64,000 bases of DNA from Blastococcus sp. CT_GayMR16 (GCF_004570875.1 NZ_SPQK01000012.1:1-64000); one strand, 5' to 3'; shown: positions 1 to 8,666, counted from the first letter of the stretch. Notes: a model not told the origin generated them from the sequence alone. Translations and numbers: made by a program.

Positions 1-784
1 ACTCCAGCGGCGGGGTGCGCTGGCCGACGCGCAGAGCCGCCTCGACGCGGTCCTGACCGCTCCCGTGCCGGCCGACCCGGTGGAACCGCGGACGGCGCCG
101 GCGCCGGTCACCCGCCTGGACACCGACGGCCTCACGGCCGGCTGGCCGGGCCACGCCGACGTGCTCCGCGGCCTCACGACCAGGGCGGGGGCCGGATCCG
201 GCTGGTTGGTGGTGCGCGGGCCCTCGGGCTCGGGCAAGTCGACGTTCCTCGCCGTCCTGATGGCGTCGCTGCGGCCGCGGGCCGGGACCTACGCCCTGGA
301 CGACGTGCCGACCCAGCAGCTCACCGGGGACGACCTCCGGGCGCGGCTGGCCTGGCTGCCGCAGGAGGCACACGTGTTCGCGTCGACGATCCGGGCGAAC
401 CTCGCGCTCGCTGCCCCGCGGGGGGAGCTGACGGGTCCGGCCGGCCAGGCGCGGATGTGCGCCGCCCTGGTCGCGGCCGGGCTCGGCGGCCTCCTCGCCG
501 CGCTGCCCGACGGCCTGGACACGCCGGTCGGCGCCGCGGGCACGTCGCTCTCGGGCGGGGAACGCCGCCGGCTGGCCGCCGCCCGCGCGCTCCTGGCCGA
601 CCGGGACGTCGTCCTCCTCGACGAGCCGACCGCCCATCTCGATCCCCCGACGGCCGAGGCACTGGTGCGCGACCTGCGCACCGCACTCGCCGGCCGGCTC
701 GTCGTCTGCGTGACCCACGACGACCTGGACCGGCCCGGCGACACCGTCGTCCGCCTCGGCACTCCGGCCGTCCGCGTGGCCTAG
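1..784 (+). CDS. cydC: CydC-type thiol reductant ABC exporter, C-terminal part
   Basis: This is the ATP-binding end of one subunit of a CydDC-type heterodimeric exporter, which moves cysteine or glutathione out of the cytoplasm and is needed to mature cytochrome bd oxidase. The frame enters from the left edge (first full codon at base 2) and ends with TAG at 782-784, so 260 residues are visible. Seen are Walker A GPSGSGKST (visible residues 73-81), the Q-loop stretch PQEAHVFASTIRANL, the signature LSGGERRRL, Walker B VVLLDEPTAHLD and the switch histidine in VTHDD. The PQEAHVF spelling favours CydC over other exporters of this fold. The membrane half lies outside the window. It converges on the regulator at 801-1235. 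Confidence 0.85.
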   Translation, partial: LQRRGALADAQSRLDAVLTAPVPADPVEPRTAPAPVTRLDTDGLTAGWPGHADVLRGLTTRAGAGSGWLVVRGPSGSGKSTFLAVLMASLRPRAGTYALDDVPTQQLTGDDLRARLAWLPQEAHVFASTIRANLALAAPRGELTGPAGQARMCAALVAAGLGGLLAALPDGLDTPVGAAGTSLSGGERRRLAAARALLADRDVVLLDEPTAHLDPPTAEALVRDLRTALAGRLVVCVTHDDLDRPGDTVVRLGTPAVRVA

Positions 785-800
785 CCGACGCCGGGAACGC

Positions 801-1235
801 TCAGAAGCAGTAGGGACAGCAGTCGCAGCCGGAGACGACCGTGCGGAGGCAGTCCAGCAGGGCGTTCGCCCGCGTGCCCTTCGGCACGAGCGCGTCGGCG
901 CCGGCCGCCTGGACTGCGGTCCGGGCGCCCGCGCCTTCCCCGGTCAGCATGACGATCCGGGGCTCGCGCCGGACGGCGCGCAGTGCCTCGGTGGCCGCGA
1001 GACCGTTCATCCCCGGCATGGCGAGGTCCATGAGGACCACGTCGGGGTGCAGGCGTGCCGAGGCCTCGACGACCTGCGAGCCGTCCTCGCACTCGCCGAC
1101 CACCGTGAGGCCGTCCTCGTCGGACAACAGCTCCGCCAAGGTCGTGCGGACCAGCGGATGGTCGTCGACGACGAGCACCCGGATGTCGCCCGATGCTCGG
1201 GTGACCGGCTGCCCGCACGCACAGCTGCGGGTCAT
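801..1235 (-). CDS. stand-alone response regulator receiver with Cys-rich ends
   Basis: A CheY-like receiver domain of 144 residues with no output domain. The phosphorylation machinery is intact: acidic pair in VVDDHPLV, phospho-acceptor Asp in VVLMDLAMPG, the Thr in VMLTGEG and the Lys in ALVPKG. Unusually, the protein begins with MTRSCACGQ and ends with SGCDCCPYCF, giving six cysteines outside the fold, a pattern suited to metal or redox chemistry. The ATG at 1233-1235 is the clear start. It converges with cydC and leaves 16 bases between stops. No histidine kinase is beside it, so its partner is unknown. A phosphate sink or a redox-tuned regulator is possible, but that is inference. Confidence 0.8.
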   Translation of the reverse strand: MTRSCACGQPVTRASGDIRVLVVDDHPLVRTTLAELLSDEDGLTVVGECEDGSQVVEASARLHPDVVLMDLAMPGMNGLAATEALRAVRREPRIVMLTGEGAGARTAVQAAGADALVPKGTRANALLDCLRTVVSGCDCCPYCF

Positions 1236-1388
1236 CGTGCTGCCTCCTCACCGCTGGTGGTTCAACGGATCGAAGGAGTATGCAGGCAACGGCGACGCCC
1301 CAGGAGCCGATCGGCCCGCAGCGCTATGTTGCGCGGAACCGCGTCACCGCCACCCGGTGGCCGGCGCCCGGACGAGGAGCGGCAGCCC

Positions 1389-1978
1389 ATGGATCTCGGT
1401 CTCGGCGGACGTACCGTCCTGCTCGTCGGCGAGGACGATCCCGTGCGGGCCGCGCTGGCCGCCGTCTTCTCCGAGGAGGGCGGCCGGGTACTCACCACCG
1501 GCATGGCGCCCGGTGACGACTCCCGGGCGCGGGCACTCCAGGAGCCGATCGACGTCGTCGTCGTGCTCGAGGCGAGCCCGGACCCCCGGCCGGTCGACTG
1601 GCTCGTCGATCCCGAGGCCGTCGACCGGGCGTGGGATCCCGTCGTCGGGGCGGTCGGCCTTACCAGGAGGTCGTGGCGTCGATGAGCGGGCGCGGGTTCG
1701 GCCGGCTGATCTACGTCGGCAGCGCCAACTCCCGCGACGTGCAGGAGCTCGGCTCGGACCTCGGGCTCGTCGCGGGCCTGGGGATGCGGGCACTGCACAA
1801 GGTGGTGGCCGACGAGTGCGGCGCCGACGGCATCACGACGACCGCGGTCCTGCGCGGACGCATTGCCACCGACGAGGACGTCGCCGCGTGTGCGGTCTGG
1901 CTCGCCTCCGACGTCGCCGGCTATCTGACCGGCGTCACCATCAGCATCGACGGCGGCCTCGCGTCGCCGGTCTTCTGA
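1389..1978 (+). pseudogene. degenerate short-chain dehydrogenase, frameshifted
   Basis: A Rossmann-fold SDR relative in two pieces. The first frame starts at ATG 1389 (MDLGLGGRTVLLVGEDD) and reads to about base 1655. The SDR C-terminal half then continues in another frame from about 1655 (YQEVVASMSGRGFGRLIYVGS) to TGA at 1976-1978. The span is 590 bases, so one base is missing for a single frame. Even when joined, the glycine-rich TGxxxGIG cofactor motif and the YxxxK catalytic pair are absent. The ending TGVTISIDGG is typical of the family. It is followed after 10 bases by another broken SDR gene. A sequencing error could explain the frameshift, but not the lost catalytic residues. Confidence 0.65.
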
Positions 1979-1988
1979 GGAGCGGGGA

Positions 1989-2817
1989 ATGGATCTCGGG
2001 ATCCGCGGCCGGGTGGCGGTCGTGTCCGGCGGCAGCCGGGGCATCGGCGCCGCGACCGCCCGGGCGCTGGCGGCCGAGGGGTGCCGCGTGGCGATCACCT
2101 CCCGGAGTGCCGAGGACATCGAGAAGACCGCGGCGACGATCGCTGCCGAGACCGGCAGCGAGGTGCTGGGGGTGAGCGGTGACATGACGGTGGAGGACGA
2201 CGTCGTCCGCGTCGTCCGCACCGCGGTCGAGCACTTCGGTCCCGTCGACATCGCCGTCAGCAACGTGATCGGCCACGTCATCGACGCGGAGAAGGAGGGC
2301 AGCGGTCCGGGAGCCGGGCGTTTCGCCACCATGCCCGCATCGGCGTTCCGGGAGGAGTACGACCGACTGCTGCGCTCGGCCTGGCTGCTGGGCCGCGAGG
2401 TCGTGCCGGACATGCGGCGGCGGCGCTGGGGCCGGCTGGTGAACATCGGCTCCGGGGTGGCCCGCGAGCCGGCGACCCACCTGCCGCACGTGCTGCCCAA
2501 CACGGTGCAGGCGCCCGTCGCCGGGCTCCTGCGCGCCTACGCGCACCGGCTGGCCCCGTACGGCGTCACCGCCAACAACGCGCTCACCGGCTCGATCCTC
2601 ACCGAGCGGAACTAGGCGTACTGGACCTGGCTCGCCAAGGACACCGGCCGCCCCCCGGGACGAGCTCCTGGCCGAGGTGACTGCGGGGATCCCGCTGCGG
2701 CGCATGGGCCAGCCGCGCGAGCAGGCGGGGGTCATCGCGTTCCTGTGCTCCGAGCAGGCGCGGCACATCACCGGCCAGTCGATCCCGATCGACGGGGGCA
2801 TCCACCGGCACCTCTGA
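1989..2817 (+). pseudogene. short-chain dehydrogenase broken by a stop and a frameshift
   Basis: ATG at 1989 follows a ribosome site GGAGCGGGGA. The first 208 codons give a good SDR N-terminus: VVSGGSRGIGAATARALA, then GRLVNIGSGVA. A TAG at 2613-2615 interrupts it. The same frame goes on as AYWTWLAKDTGRPP to a run of six C near 2652, and the expected C-terminus (ELLAEVTAGIPLRRMG, then SIPIDGGIHRHL) resumes one base out of phase to TGA at 2815-2817. Two separate lesions make a real pseudogene more likely than one base-calling error. The YxxxK catalytic pair is replaced by PNTVQ, so the enzyme was already an atypical SDR. The amidohydrolase gene follows on the same strand. Confidence 0.7.
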
Positions 2818-2895
2818 GGCCCTTGTCCCTCGGGTGTGATCCACGTTACGGTCTGGCTTCCGGTAAGCCTTGCCTCCCACGAGAGCTGGTGCGCA

Positions 2896-4110
2896 GTGCC
2901 CCTGCAGCCCTGGATGAAGCTCCTCTCCACCGACGACCACGTCATCGAGCATCCGAAGGTCTGGTCCGACCGCCTCCCCGCGAAGTACCAGGACGCGGGT
3001 CCGCGGATCATCGAGAAGGACGCCAAGGACGCGAACCTGGGCATCACGGTCGGTGGGAACACCCTGGGCGGCACGCTCACCGCCGCCGCCGCCGCCAAGA
3101 AGGTCCAGCTGTGGTCGTACGAGGGCCGCGAGTACCCGAACATCGCCCTCAACGCGGTCGCCGGCCGGGACAGGGCCGACTACGGCGTCGACCCGGTCCG
3201 CTTCGACGAGATGCTGCCCGGTTGCTACGACCCGGTGGCGCGTCTCGCCGACATGGACATCGACGGTGTCTGGGCCGCGCTGTGCTTCCCGAGCTTCGCC
3301 CGGTTCGCCTGCACGGTGTTCCTGGACGGCAAGGACAAGGACCTGGCGCTGCTGGGCGTCCAGGCCTACAACGACTTCATCCTCGACGAGTGGTGCGCGA
3401 CCGACCCGGACCGCTACATCCCCCTGGTCGGTCTCCCGTTGTGGGACGAGGAGCTCTGCATCCAGGAACTCCAGCGGACCGCAGCCAAGGGCGCCAAGGC
3501 GGCCATGTTCCCGGAGATGCCGCACAACCTCGGGCTGCCCGGCTTCTACAGCGACGGCTGGGACCGCTTCTTCTCCGCCGTGGAGGAGACCGACATGCCG
3601 CTGGCCATGCACTTCGGCAGCGGCGGGAGCGCTCCCACCATGGCGCCCGGCGCCCCCCTCGCCACCATGATCACGATGTTCTCGACCAACTCGATGGGCA
3701 CCCTGACCGATCTCATGTTCTCCCCGGTCTTCCACCGGCACCCGAGCCTGAAGGTGGGTCTGTCGGAGGGCGGCATCGGCTGGATCCCCTACATCATCGA
3801 GCGAGCCGACTACGTGTGGGAGCGTCACCGCTTCTACCAGAACGTGGACCAGACCACGCGGCCCTCCGACCTGTACCGCCGGCACATCCACGGGTGCTTC
3901 ATCAGCGACGAGCACGGCGTCGCCAGCCGGCATGCGATCGGCATCGACAACATCACCTGGGAGTCGGACTACCCGCACTCGGACTCGAACTGGCCGCACA
4001 GCCGGAAGATGGCCGAGGAGGTCTTCCGGGACGTCCCGGACGACGAGGTGCACAGGATGGCCGAGCTCAACGTGCGTCGCCTCTACAACTTCCCCGACAC
4101 CAGCGCGTGA
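2896..4110 (+). CDS. amidohydrolase family 2 (metal-dependent TIM-barrel hydrolase)
   Basis: A 404-residue member of the amidohydrolase-2 family, whose members hydrolyse or decarboxylate ring and CoA-linked substrates in the cytoplasm. The N-terminal DDHVIEHPKVW holds the family's DxH-type metal site. Later AMHFGSGG and the acidic ESDYPHSDSNWP supply further metal and catalytic ligands. I chose GTG 2896 (VPLQPWMKLLSTDDHV), with GAGAG about ten bases before it. An in-frame GTG at 2836 would add 20 unconserved residues, and ATG 2914 is another option. The stop overlaps the start of the next small gene (GTGA). With the CoA-transferase downstream, it probably belongs to a degradation pathway whose substrate I cannot tell. 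Confidence 0.8.
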   Translation: MPLQPWMKLLSTDDHVIEHPKVWSDRLPAKYQDAGPRIIEKDAKDANLGITVGGNTLGGTLTAAAAAKKVQLWSYEGREYPNIALNAVAGRDRADYGVDPVRFDEMLPGCYDPVARLADMDIDGVWAALCFPSFARFACTVFLDGKDKDLALLGVQAYNDFILDEWCATDPDRYIPLVGLPLWDEELCIQELQRTAAKGAKAAMFPEMPHNLGLPGFYSDGWDRFFSAVEETDMPLAMHFGSGGSAPTMAPGAPLATMITMFSTNSMGTLTDLMFSPVFHRHPSLKVGLSEGGIGWIPYIIERADYVWERHRFYQNVDQTTRPSDLYRRHIHGCFISDEHGVASRHAIGIDNITWESDYPHSDSNWPHSRKMAEEVFRDVPDDEVHRMAELNVRRLYNFPDTSA

Positions 4111-4352
4111 GCTCCCCCCTGGCCGGGGACGGCGCACCCGGGGGCCTGTTCCCGGAGAACCGGCCCGACATCCCGACCGACGACTGGGACGACCAGGACC
4201 TGCTGACCAAGGACGAGGCGGCGCTGCGCCTGGAGCACAGCGCCGCCCTGCTCCGCGGTCAGCTCGCCGAGACCTCCGACCCCACGGCAGTCGCGGACCT
4301 GGAGGAGCAGATCGCGCGCATCGAGCGCGTGCTGGCCAACATCCGTCGCTGA
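4107..4352 (+). CDS. small acidic coiled-coil protein coupled to the amidohydrolase
   Basis: An 81-residue protein I do not recognise. It starts at GTG 4107, which shares four bases with the amidohydrolase stop (GTGA), a sign of coupled translation. The first half is loose and acidic (PDIPTDDWDDQDLLTKDE). The second half is a predicted amphipathic helix pair (AALRLEHSAALLRGQLAE and VADLEEQIARIERVLANI) that could form a coiled coil. It has no signal peptide, membrane segment or cysteines. Its position between the amidohydrolase and the CoA-transferase gene suggests a partner or stability factor for one of them. It ends 50 bases before the next start. The tight coupling and normal composition make it a credible gene despite its size. 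Confidence 0.65.
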   Translation: MSSPLAGDGAPGGLFPENRPDIPTDDWDDQDLLTKDEAALRLEHSAALLRGQLAETSDPTAVADLEEQIARIERVLANIRR

Positions 4353-4402
4353 CCCCTGTCCACCGATCGCGCACCGCTGCGCGGGAGGAGCCTCGCTGCC
4401 CC

Positions 4403-6709
4403 ATGTCCGTCCTCGACGGTGTCCGGATCCTGGATCTCACCTGGGGGGTCGCCGGACCTGCCGGCGTCCTCCTGCTCGCCGAGCACGGCGCCGACGTCGT
4501 CAAGATCGAACCCCCGGGTGGCGACCCCTACCGCGACTATCCGGGCTACCGGGTCTGGAACCGCAGCCGTCGCTCGGTCGCCCTCGACCTGAAGTCCGCC
4601 GAGGGCAAGGCCCAGTTCCTGGAGCTGGTGAGCACGGCCGACGTGCTCGTGGAGAGCTTCAGCCCCGGAGTCATGGCCCGGCTCGGGCTGGACTACGACT
4701 CGCTGTCGGCACAGTTCCCGCACCTCGTCTACTGCGCGGTGCCGGCCTATCCGTCCGACAGCCGCCACGCCGGACGGCCGGGGTGGGACGCCCTCGTGCA
4801 GGCGCGGTCGGGCATGCAGTACGAGCAGCAGGCCTGGCGGCCCGGCCCGGCCTTCCTCGCCGCCCCGCTGCCGAGCGTCGCGGCCATGTACATGGTGCCG
4901 ACGGCGATCCTCGCCGCCCTGCACGCCCGGGAGGAGACCGGGCGCGGTCAGCGGGTGGAGACGTCGCTGTACCAGGGCGTGCTGGCGTTCACGACCATGC
5001 TCTGGGCCAACACCGAGTTCCACAACGACACGTACCAGTCGCTGATGACCAAGACCTATCCGCCGGGCGTGCACCAGCCCGAGGTCATCATGACCGCCAG
5101 CGGATGGATCCAGTCGCTGGCCTTCTCGACCCAGAAGAAGGGCGCGACGATCAACGCCGTCTTCGGGCTGCCCCCGGACCTGCCGCCGGCGCAGATCTAC
5201 CCGGAGCTGAACCGCATCTACCAGGACTGGAAGCGGGAGGACCTGCTCGACGTCCTGCAGGGTGAGCTCTTCCAGACCGCGGAGCTGATCCCCACGCGGG
5301 AGGCGTTCGCCCATCCGCAGGTCGTGTTCAACGAGATGGCCGTGCAGGTCGACGACCCCGAGGTCGGGCCGACCATCCAGGCCGGGATGCCGTTCCGGCT
5401 CACCCTGAACCCGCCCGACGCCCCCCGGCCGCGGCCTGCGGTCGGCCAGCACAACGCCGAGGTGTTCGCCGAGACCCGCGCCACGCCGTCCGTCGAGCCG
5501 CGGAACCCCGGTCTCCGCTCCCCGCTCGAGGGCATCCGCGTCCTCGACTTCGGCCGGGCCTTCGCCGGGCCGTTCGCCCCGATGCTGCTCGCACAGCTCG
5601 GCGCCGACGTCATCAAGGTCGCCACCCCGCAGGCCGATCCCCAGCAGCAGCTGCTGCAGACGAGCACCGTCCTGCTGGGCTGCGAGCAGGGCAAGCGCTC
5701 CCTCCTGGTCGACGTGAAGACCGAGGAGGGCGCCGCGATCGTCCGCAAGCTGGTCGCCCGGTCCGACGTCGTCCACCACAACATGGTCACCGGCGTCGCC
5801 GCGCGCCTCGGCATCGACTACGACAGCCTGCGGGCGATCAAGCCGGACATCATCTCGTGCAACACCTACATGTACGGGCCCGAGGGCCCGCTGTCCCATC
5901 TGGGCGGGAACGACTCGCTCTCCCAGGCGCTCACCGGCTGGGAATGGGACCAGGGCCCCGCCGACGAGGGCAACACCCCGCTCTACAACCGCTTCGGCCA
6001 CACCGACACGACGAACGCCATGGCGTCCGTCGTCGCCGTCCTCCTGGCGCTGGCGCACCGCGATCGCACCGGTGAAGGCCAGGAGGTGTGGACGTCGCTG
6101 CTGAACGCCGCCCTGTACGCGAAGTCCGACGTCTACCTGACCGAGGACGGCGCGGCGTCGGAGCCGCCCCGGATGAACAAGAGCCAGACCGGGACCGGCG
6201 CCCTCTACCGCCTCTACGAGACCGCCGAGGGATGGATCCAGGTCGCGGGGGTCAGGGAGCACCACTGGACCGCCTTCTGCGGCGTCGTCGGCCGGCCGGA
6301 GCTCGAGACCGACGCTCGCTTCGGCACCGCCGTGTCGCGGCAGGAGAACCGCCTCGAGCTGGAGGCACTGGTCGAGCCGATCTTCCGGACCCAGACAGCC
6401 CTGCAGTGGCGGCGACGACTCGACGCCGCGGGCGTGCCGGCGGAGATCTCGGTGGACACCGTCGACGGCGAGAGCGTGCTCTTCGACGAGGAGAACGTGC
6501 GGCTGGGCGTGGTGGCCGACCTCCGGCACCCGACCGCCGGGCGCCTGCGTCAGGCCGGGACGTTCATGCGGTTCAGCGACACCCCGAGCGGCGTGCAGCG
6601 GCCCCCGTGGACGCCGGGCCAGCACACGCTGGAGATCGCCCGCTGGCTCGGCTACGAGGAGTCCGCGATCGAGGACTACGTCGCGCGCGGCATCCTCGCC
6701 ACCGGCTGA
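4403..6709 (+). CDS. fused double CaiB/BaiF family CoA-transferase
   Basis: A 768-residue protein made of two class III CoA-transferase domains in tandem (about 1-355 and 375-768). Each opens with the family signature: VRILDLTWGVAGP and IRVLDFGRAFAGP. These enzymes move CoA between organic acids. The catalytic aspartate normally precedes the AxxAxxILxAL helix. In the second domain it is present (GHTDTTNAMASVVAVLLAL, Asp535). In the first domain the aligned place is Ser158 (LPSVAAMYMVPTAILAAL). The protein therefore looks like a fused dimer with one active half. ATG 4403 has GGGAGGAG twelve bases upstream. It is the last gene of the catabolic group and is followed 32 bases later by a reductase gene that may be separate. 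Confidence 0.85.
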   Translation: MSVLDGVRILDLTWGVAGPAGVLLLAEHGADVVKIEPPGGDPYRDYPGYRVWNRSRRSVALDLKSAEGKAQFLELVSTADVLVESFSPGVMARLGLDYDSLSAQFPHLVYCAVPAYPSDSRHAGRPGWDALVQARSGMQYEQQAWRPGPAFLAAPLPSVAAMYMVPTAILAALHAREETGRGQRVETSLYQGVLAFTTMLWANTEFHNDTYQSLMTKTYPPGVHQPEVIMTASGWIQSLAFSTQKKGATINAVFGLPPDLPPAQIYPELNRIYQDWKREDLLDVLQGELFQTAELIPTREAFAHPQVVFNEMAVQVDDPEVGPTIQAGMPFRLTLNPPDAPRPRPAVGQHNAEVFAETRATPSVEPRNPGLRSPLEGIRVLDFGRAFAGPFAPMLLAQLGADVIKVATPQADPQQQLLQTSTVLLGCEQGKRSLLVDVKTEEGAAIVRKLVARSDVVHHNMVTGVAARLGIDYDSLRAIKPDIISCNTYMYGPEGPLSHLGGNDSLSQALTGWEWDQGPADEGNTPLYNRFGHTDTTNAMASVVAVLLALAHRDRTGEGQEVWTSLLNAALYAKSDVYLTEDGAASEPPRMNKSQTGTGALYRLYETAEGWIQVAGVREHHWTAFCGVVGRPELETDARFGTAVSRQENRLELEALVEPIFRTQTALQWRRRLDAAGVPAEISVDTVDGESVLFDEENVRLGVVADLRHPTAGRLRQAGTFMRFSDTPSGVQRPPWTPGQHTLEIARWLGYEESAIEDYVARGILATG

Positions 6710-6741
6710 AACCGTCCCCCCGCTGCGGCAGGGTGTCGCAC

Positions 6742-7302
6742 ATGACTGGGTCCTTCACCGCGTCGGTCTTCCTCGGCATGAGCGTCGACGGGTTCATCGC
6801 CCGCCTGGACGGTGATCTCTCGTGGCTCACCGGTGGCGAGGAGGCGGGCGGCCCACCCGACGACGGCGTCGGGGGTGACTTCGGGTTCGCCGAGTTCGTG
6901 TCCGGCATCGACGCGCTGGTCATGGGCCGCGCCACCTACGAGGTCATCGCCCCGATGGACGAGTGGCCCTACCTGGGCAAGCCGATCCACGTGCTGAGCA
7001 CGACGCTGGCAGCAGGCGGCGATCCGCGCATCACCGTGCACCGTTCCTTCGAGGAGGCGCTGGCGGCCGTGGACGCGGCCGGCTACCGGCGGGTGTACGT
7101 CGACGGGGGCCGCACGGTGCACCAGTTCCTCGCCGCGGGCCTGGTCGCCGACCTGACCCTCTCCCGCGTGCCGGTGCTGATCGGTACCGGCCACACGCCG
7201 TTCGGCGAGCTGCCGGCGGACGTGCCGCTCGAGCACGTCCGGACGCGGACGTTCCCGGGCGGCATGGTGCAGACCACCTACCGGGTCCTCCCCCGGAGCT
7301 GA
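6742..7302 (+). CDS. dihydrofolate reductase-like protein (RibD C-terminal domain)
   Basis: A 186-residue NADPH-dependent reductase of the RibD-C/DHFR fold, like the YwjB and YyaP group found widely in soil bacteria. It begins SVFLGMSVDGFIARLDGDLSWL and carries ALVMGRATYEV and the dinucleotide-site piece VYVDGGRTVHQFLAAGLV. The late pieces LSRVPVLIGTGHTPFG and TRTFPGGMVQTTYRV are also typical. The start ATG 6742 lies 32 bases after the CoA-transferase stop. These proteins are not the folate-pathway DHFR and their substrates are mostly unknown. It ends ten bases before the stop of the oppositely oriented hydrolase gene. Confidence 0.85.
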   Translation: MTGSFTASVFLGMSVDGFIARLDGDLSWLTGGEEAGGPPDDGVGGDFGFAEFVSGIDALVMGRATYEVIAPMDEWPYLGKPIHVLSTTLAAGGDPRITVHRSFEEALAAVDAAGYRRVYVDGGRTVHQFLAAGLVADLTLSRVPVLIGTGHTPFGELPADVPLEHVRTRTFPGGMVQTTYRVLPRS

Positions 7303-7311
7303 CCCGCGGGA

Positions 7312-7944
7312 TCAGTCGGCGAGCGGGACGTCCACCGGGATCTCGGGCCCGAGGCGCGCCCCCTGGAGGAGCTCGAGGTCGTCGCCGGACCAGAAGCTGC
7401 CCGGGTCGTAGGCGTTGAGCGGCCGATCGCCGGGCAGCAGCTCCATCGCCGTGTAGGTGGCGGCCACGAGCTCGGCGCAGAAGACCGTCTCCGCGGCCGT
7501 GCTGCGCCGCAGCCGGCCGTTGACCCAGCCGCGGACCAGCCCGCGCGTGGTCGGGAAGGGCTTGCCGTCCAGGCGCGCGATGGTCCGCAGGACGGCGTCC
7601 TCCATCTCCGGGGTCACCCCGCCGTCCTCGGTCGGACCGACCAGCTGCCGCAGCCAGGCGCGCTGCCCGTACCGGCGGCGCCAGGTGACGACGGCGTCGT
7701 TCAGGTCGTGCAGCTGGACGCCGCGCTGGTGCTCACCGGTCCACGCGTCGGGCAGCGATCGCCCGAGCTCGGCGTGCCACAGCAGCGGCGGCATGTCCTC
7801 GAGGACGACGGCCATGCCCACGTGGTTGACCGGGGCGTTGGTGACGGCGCGGATCGCGCGGTCGGCGAGCGAGGGGCCGCGGAAGACCCACACGTCACCG
7901 GTGCGCGTGAGTTCGACCGCCTTGTCCAGTGCGAGCTCGGCCAT
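7312..7944 (-). CDS. YiiX-like permuted NlpC/P60 hydrolase
   Basis: A 210-residue protein of the circularly permuted papain-like (NlpC/P60, YiiX) superfamily, whose members cleave amide or thioester bonds. The permuted order shows: the histidine comes first in NAPVNHVGMAVVLED and the cysteine nucleophile later in TVFCAELVAATYTAM. I chose ATG 7944 (MAELALDKAVELTRTGDVWVF). A longer frame to 8016 would overlap the small divergent gene and adds poorly conserved residues. No signal peptide is visible with this start, so it is probably cytoplasmic. Substrate unknown. Confidence 0.7.
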   Translation of the reverse strand: MAELALDKAVELTRTGDVWVFRGPSLADRAIRAVTNAPVNHVGMAVVLEDMPPLLWHAELGRSLPDAWTGEHQRGVQLHDLNDAVVTWRRRYGQRAWLRQLVGPTEDGGVTPEMEDAVLRTIARLDGKPFPTTRGLVRGWVNGRLRRSTAAETVFCAELVAATYTAMELLPGDRPLNAYDPGSFWSGDDLELLQGARLGPEIPVDVPLAD

Positions 7945-7965
7945 GTGCAGCAGGTTACGGCGGGC

Positions 7966-7971
7966 TAGGTT
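7966..7971 (+). promoter_or_regulatory. leaderless-type -10 box of the 78-residue membrane protein
   Basis: TAGGTT lies seven bases before GTG 7979 and no ribosome site is present, as expected for transcription starting at the start codon. No clear -35 is seen. Confidence 0.5.
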
Positions 7972-7978
7972 TCCTCCC

Positions 7979-8215
7979 GTGCGCCTCTGGAAGCTCCTGG
8001 GACTGGCCGGCCTCACCGGCGTAGCGGCGACCGGTGTCGTGCTGGCGCGCCACGAGCGGCAGCGCCGTGCCTACACGCCGGACGACGTCCGCGCCCGGCT
8101 GCACGAGCGGCACGCCGGCTTGGCGGCCGTTCCCGAGCCGGCGCCCCCGACGGCGGCCGAGCTCACCGCCGGCCGAGGGCACCGGCTCGCCCGGGTGCTC
8201 CGCCGCCGGGCCTGA
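7979..8215 (+). CDS. small single-span membrane protein
   Basis: A 78-residue protein of unknown function. GTG 7979 is followed by a hydrophobic stretch (WKLLGLAGLTGVAATGVVLA, residues 3-22) forming one membrane anchor, then a basic cytoplasmic tail with YTPDDVRARLHERHAGLA and an Arg-rich end. It is transcribed away from the hydrolase at 7312-7944, with 34 bases between starts. The TAGGTT box seven bases upstream and the lack of a ribosome site suggest leaderless expression. Codon usage and the charge pattern typical of membrane anchors support a real gene. Confidence 0.6.
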   Translation: MRLWKLLGLAGLTGVAATGVVLARHERQRRAYTPDDVRARLHERHAGLAAVPEPAPPTAAELTAGRGHRLARVLRRRA

Positions 8216-8227
8216 ACCCGCCGGCGA

Positions 8228-8623
8228 CTAGGACGCCTTGACCGCCAGCACCGGGCAGTTGGCGTCGAGCAGGATCTGCTGCGCCTGACTGCCGAACAGC
8301 AGCTTGCCCGTGGGCGAGCGACGCCGGAGGCCGATGACGATCATGCTCGCGCCCAGCCGGTCGGCGGCGTCGACGAGCTCCTCCGACGCCTCCGGGCCAC
8401 GGACCAGCTGCTCGATCTCGTAGGGGACACCGCTCTGGTCGAGCAGGGCCCGAATCTTGTCGAGGTCGCTCTCCGACGCGTACCGGGAGTCGGTGGTGAC
8501 GTCGCCGCTGCGCGCGCGGTTGATGACGTGCACGATCTCCTTGCGGTGCCGGGCCTCACTGATGGCGGCGGTCAGCGCCGCCTCGCCCTCTGGGGTGGGC
8601 ACGTAGCCCACGACGATGGTCAT
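8228..8623 (-). CDS. universal stress protein (UspA family)
   Basis: A 131-residue cytoplasmic Usp domain. It begins MTIVVGYVPTPEGEAALTAA and ends with the nucleotide-binding loop VIGLRRRSPTGKLLFGS followed by ILLDANCPVLAVK, the usual actinobacterial form of the ATP-binding motif. I chose ATG 8623 because the family core starts there. An upstream in-frame start at 8653 adds ten residues. Proteins of this type accumulate on stress or growth arrest. Single-gene unit; neighbours give no functional link. Confidence 0.85.
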   Translation of the reverse strand: MTIVVGYVPTPEGEAALTAAISEARHRKEIVHVINRARSGDVTTDSRYASESDLDKIRALLDQSGVPYEIEQLVRGPEASEELVDAADRLGASMIVIGLRRRSPTGKLLFGSQAQQILLDANCPVLAVKAS

Positions 8624-8666
8624 GCGGACATCATCACCTACCGCGGCGGGCACCCGAGCGCGACGC

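Noticed and set aside
4259-6625. A 788-residue minus-strand frame under the CoA-transferase gene
   Set aside because: Low-complexity, Arg/Leu/Asp-rich and fully overlapped by a gene with both CaiB domains.
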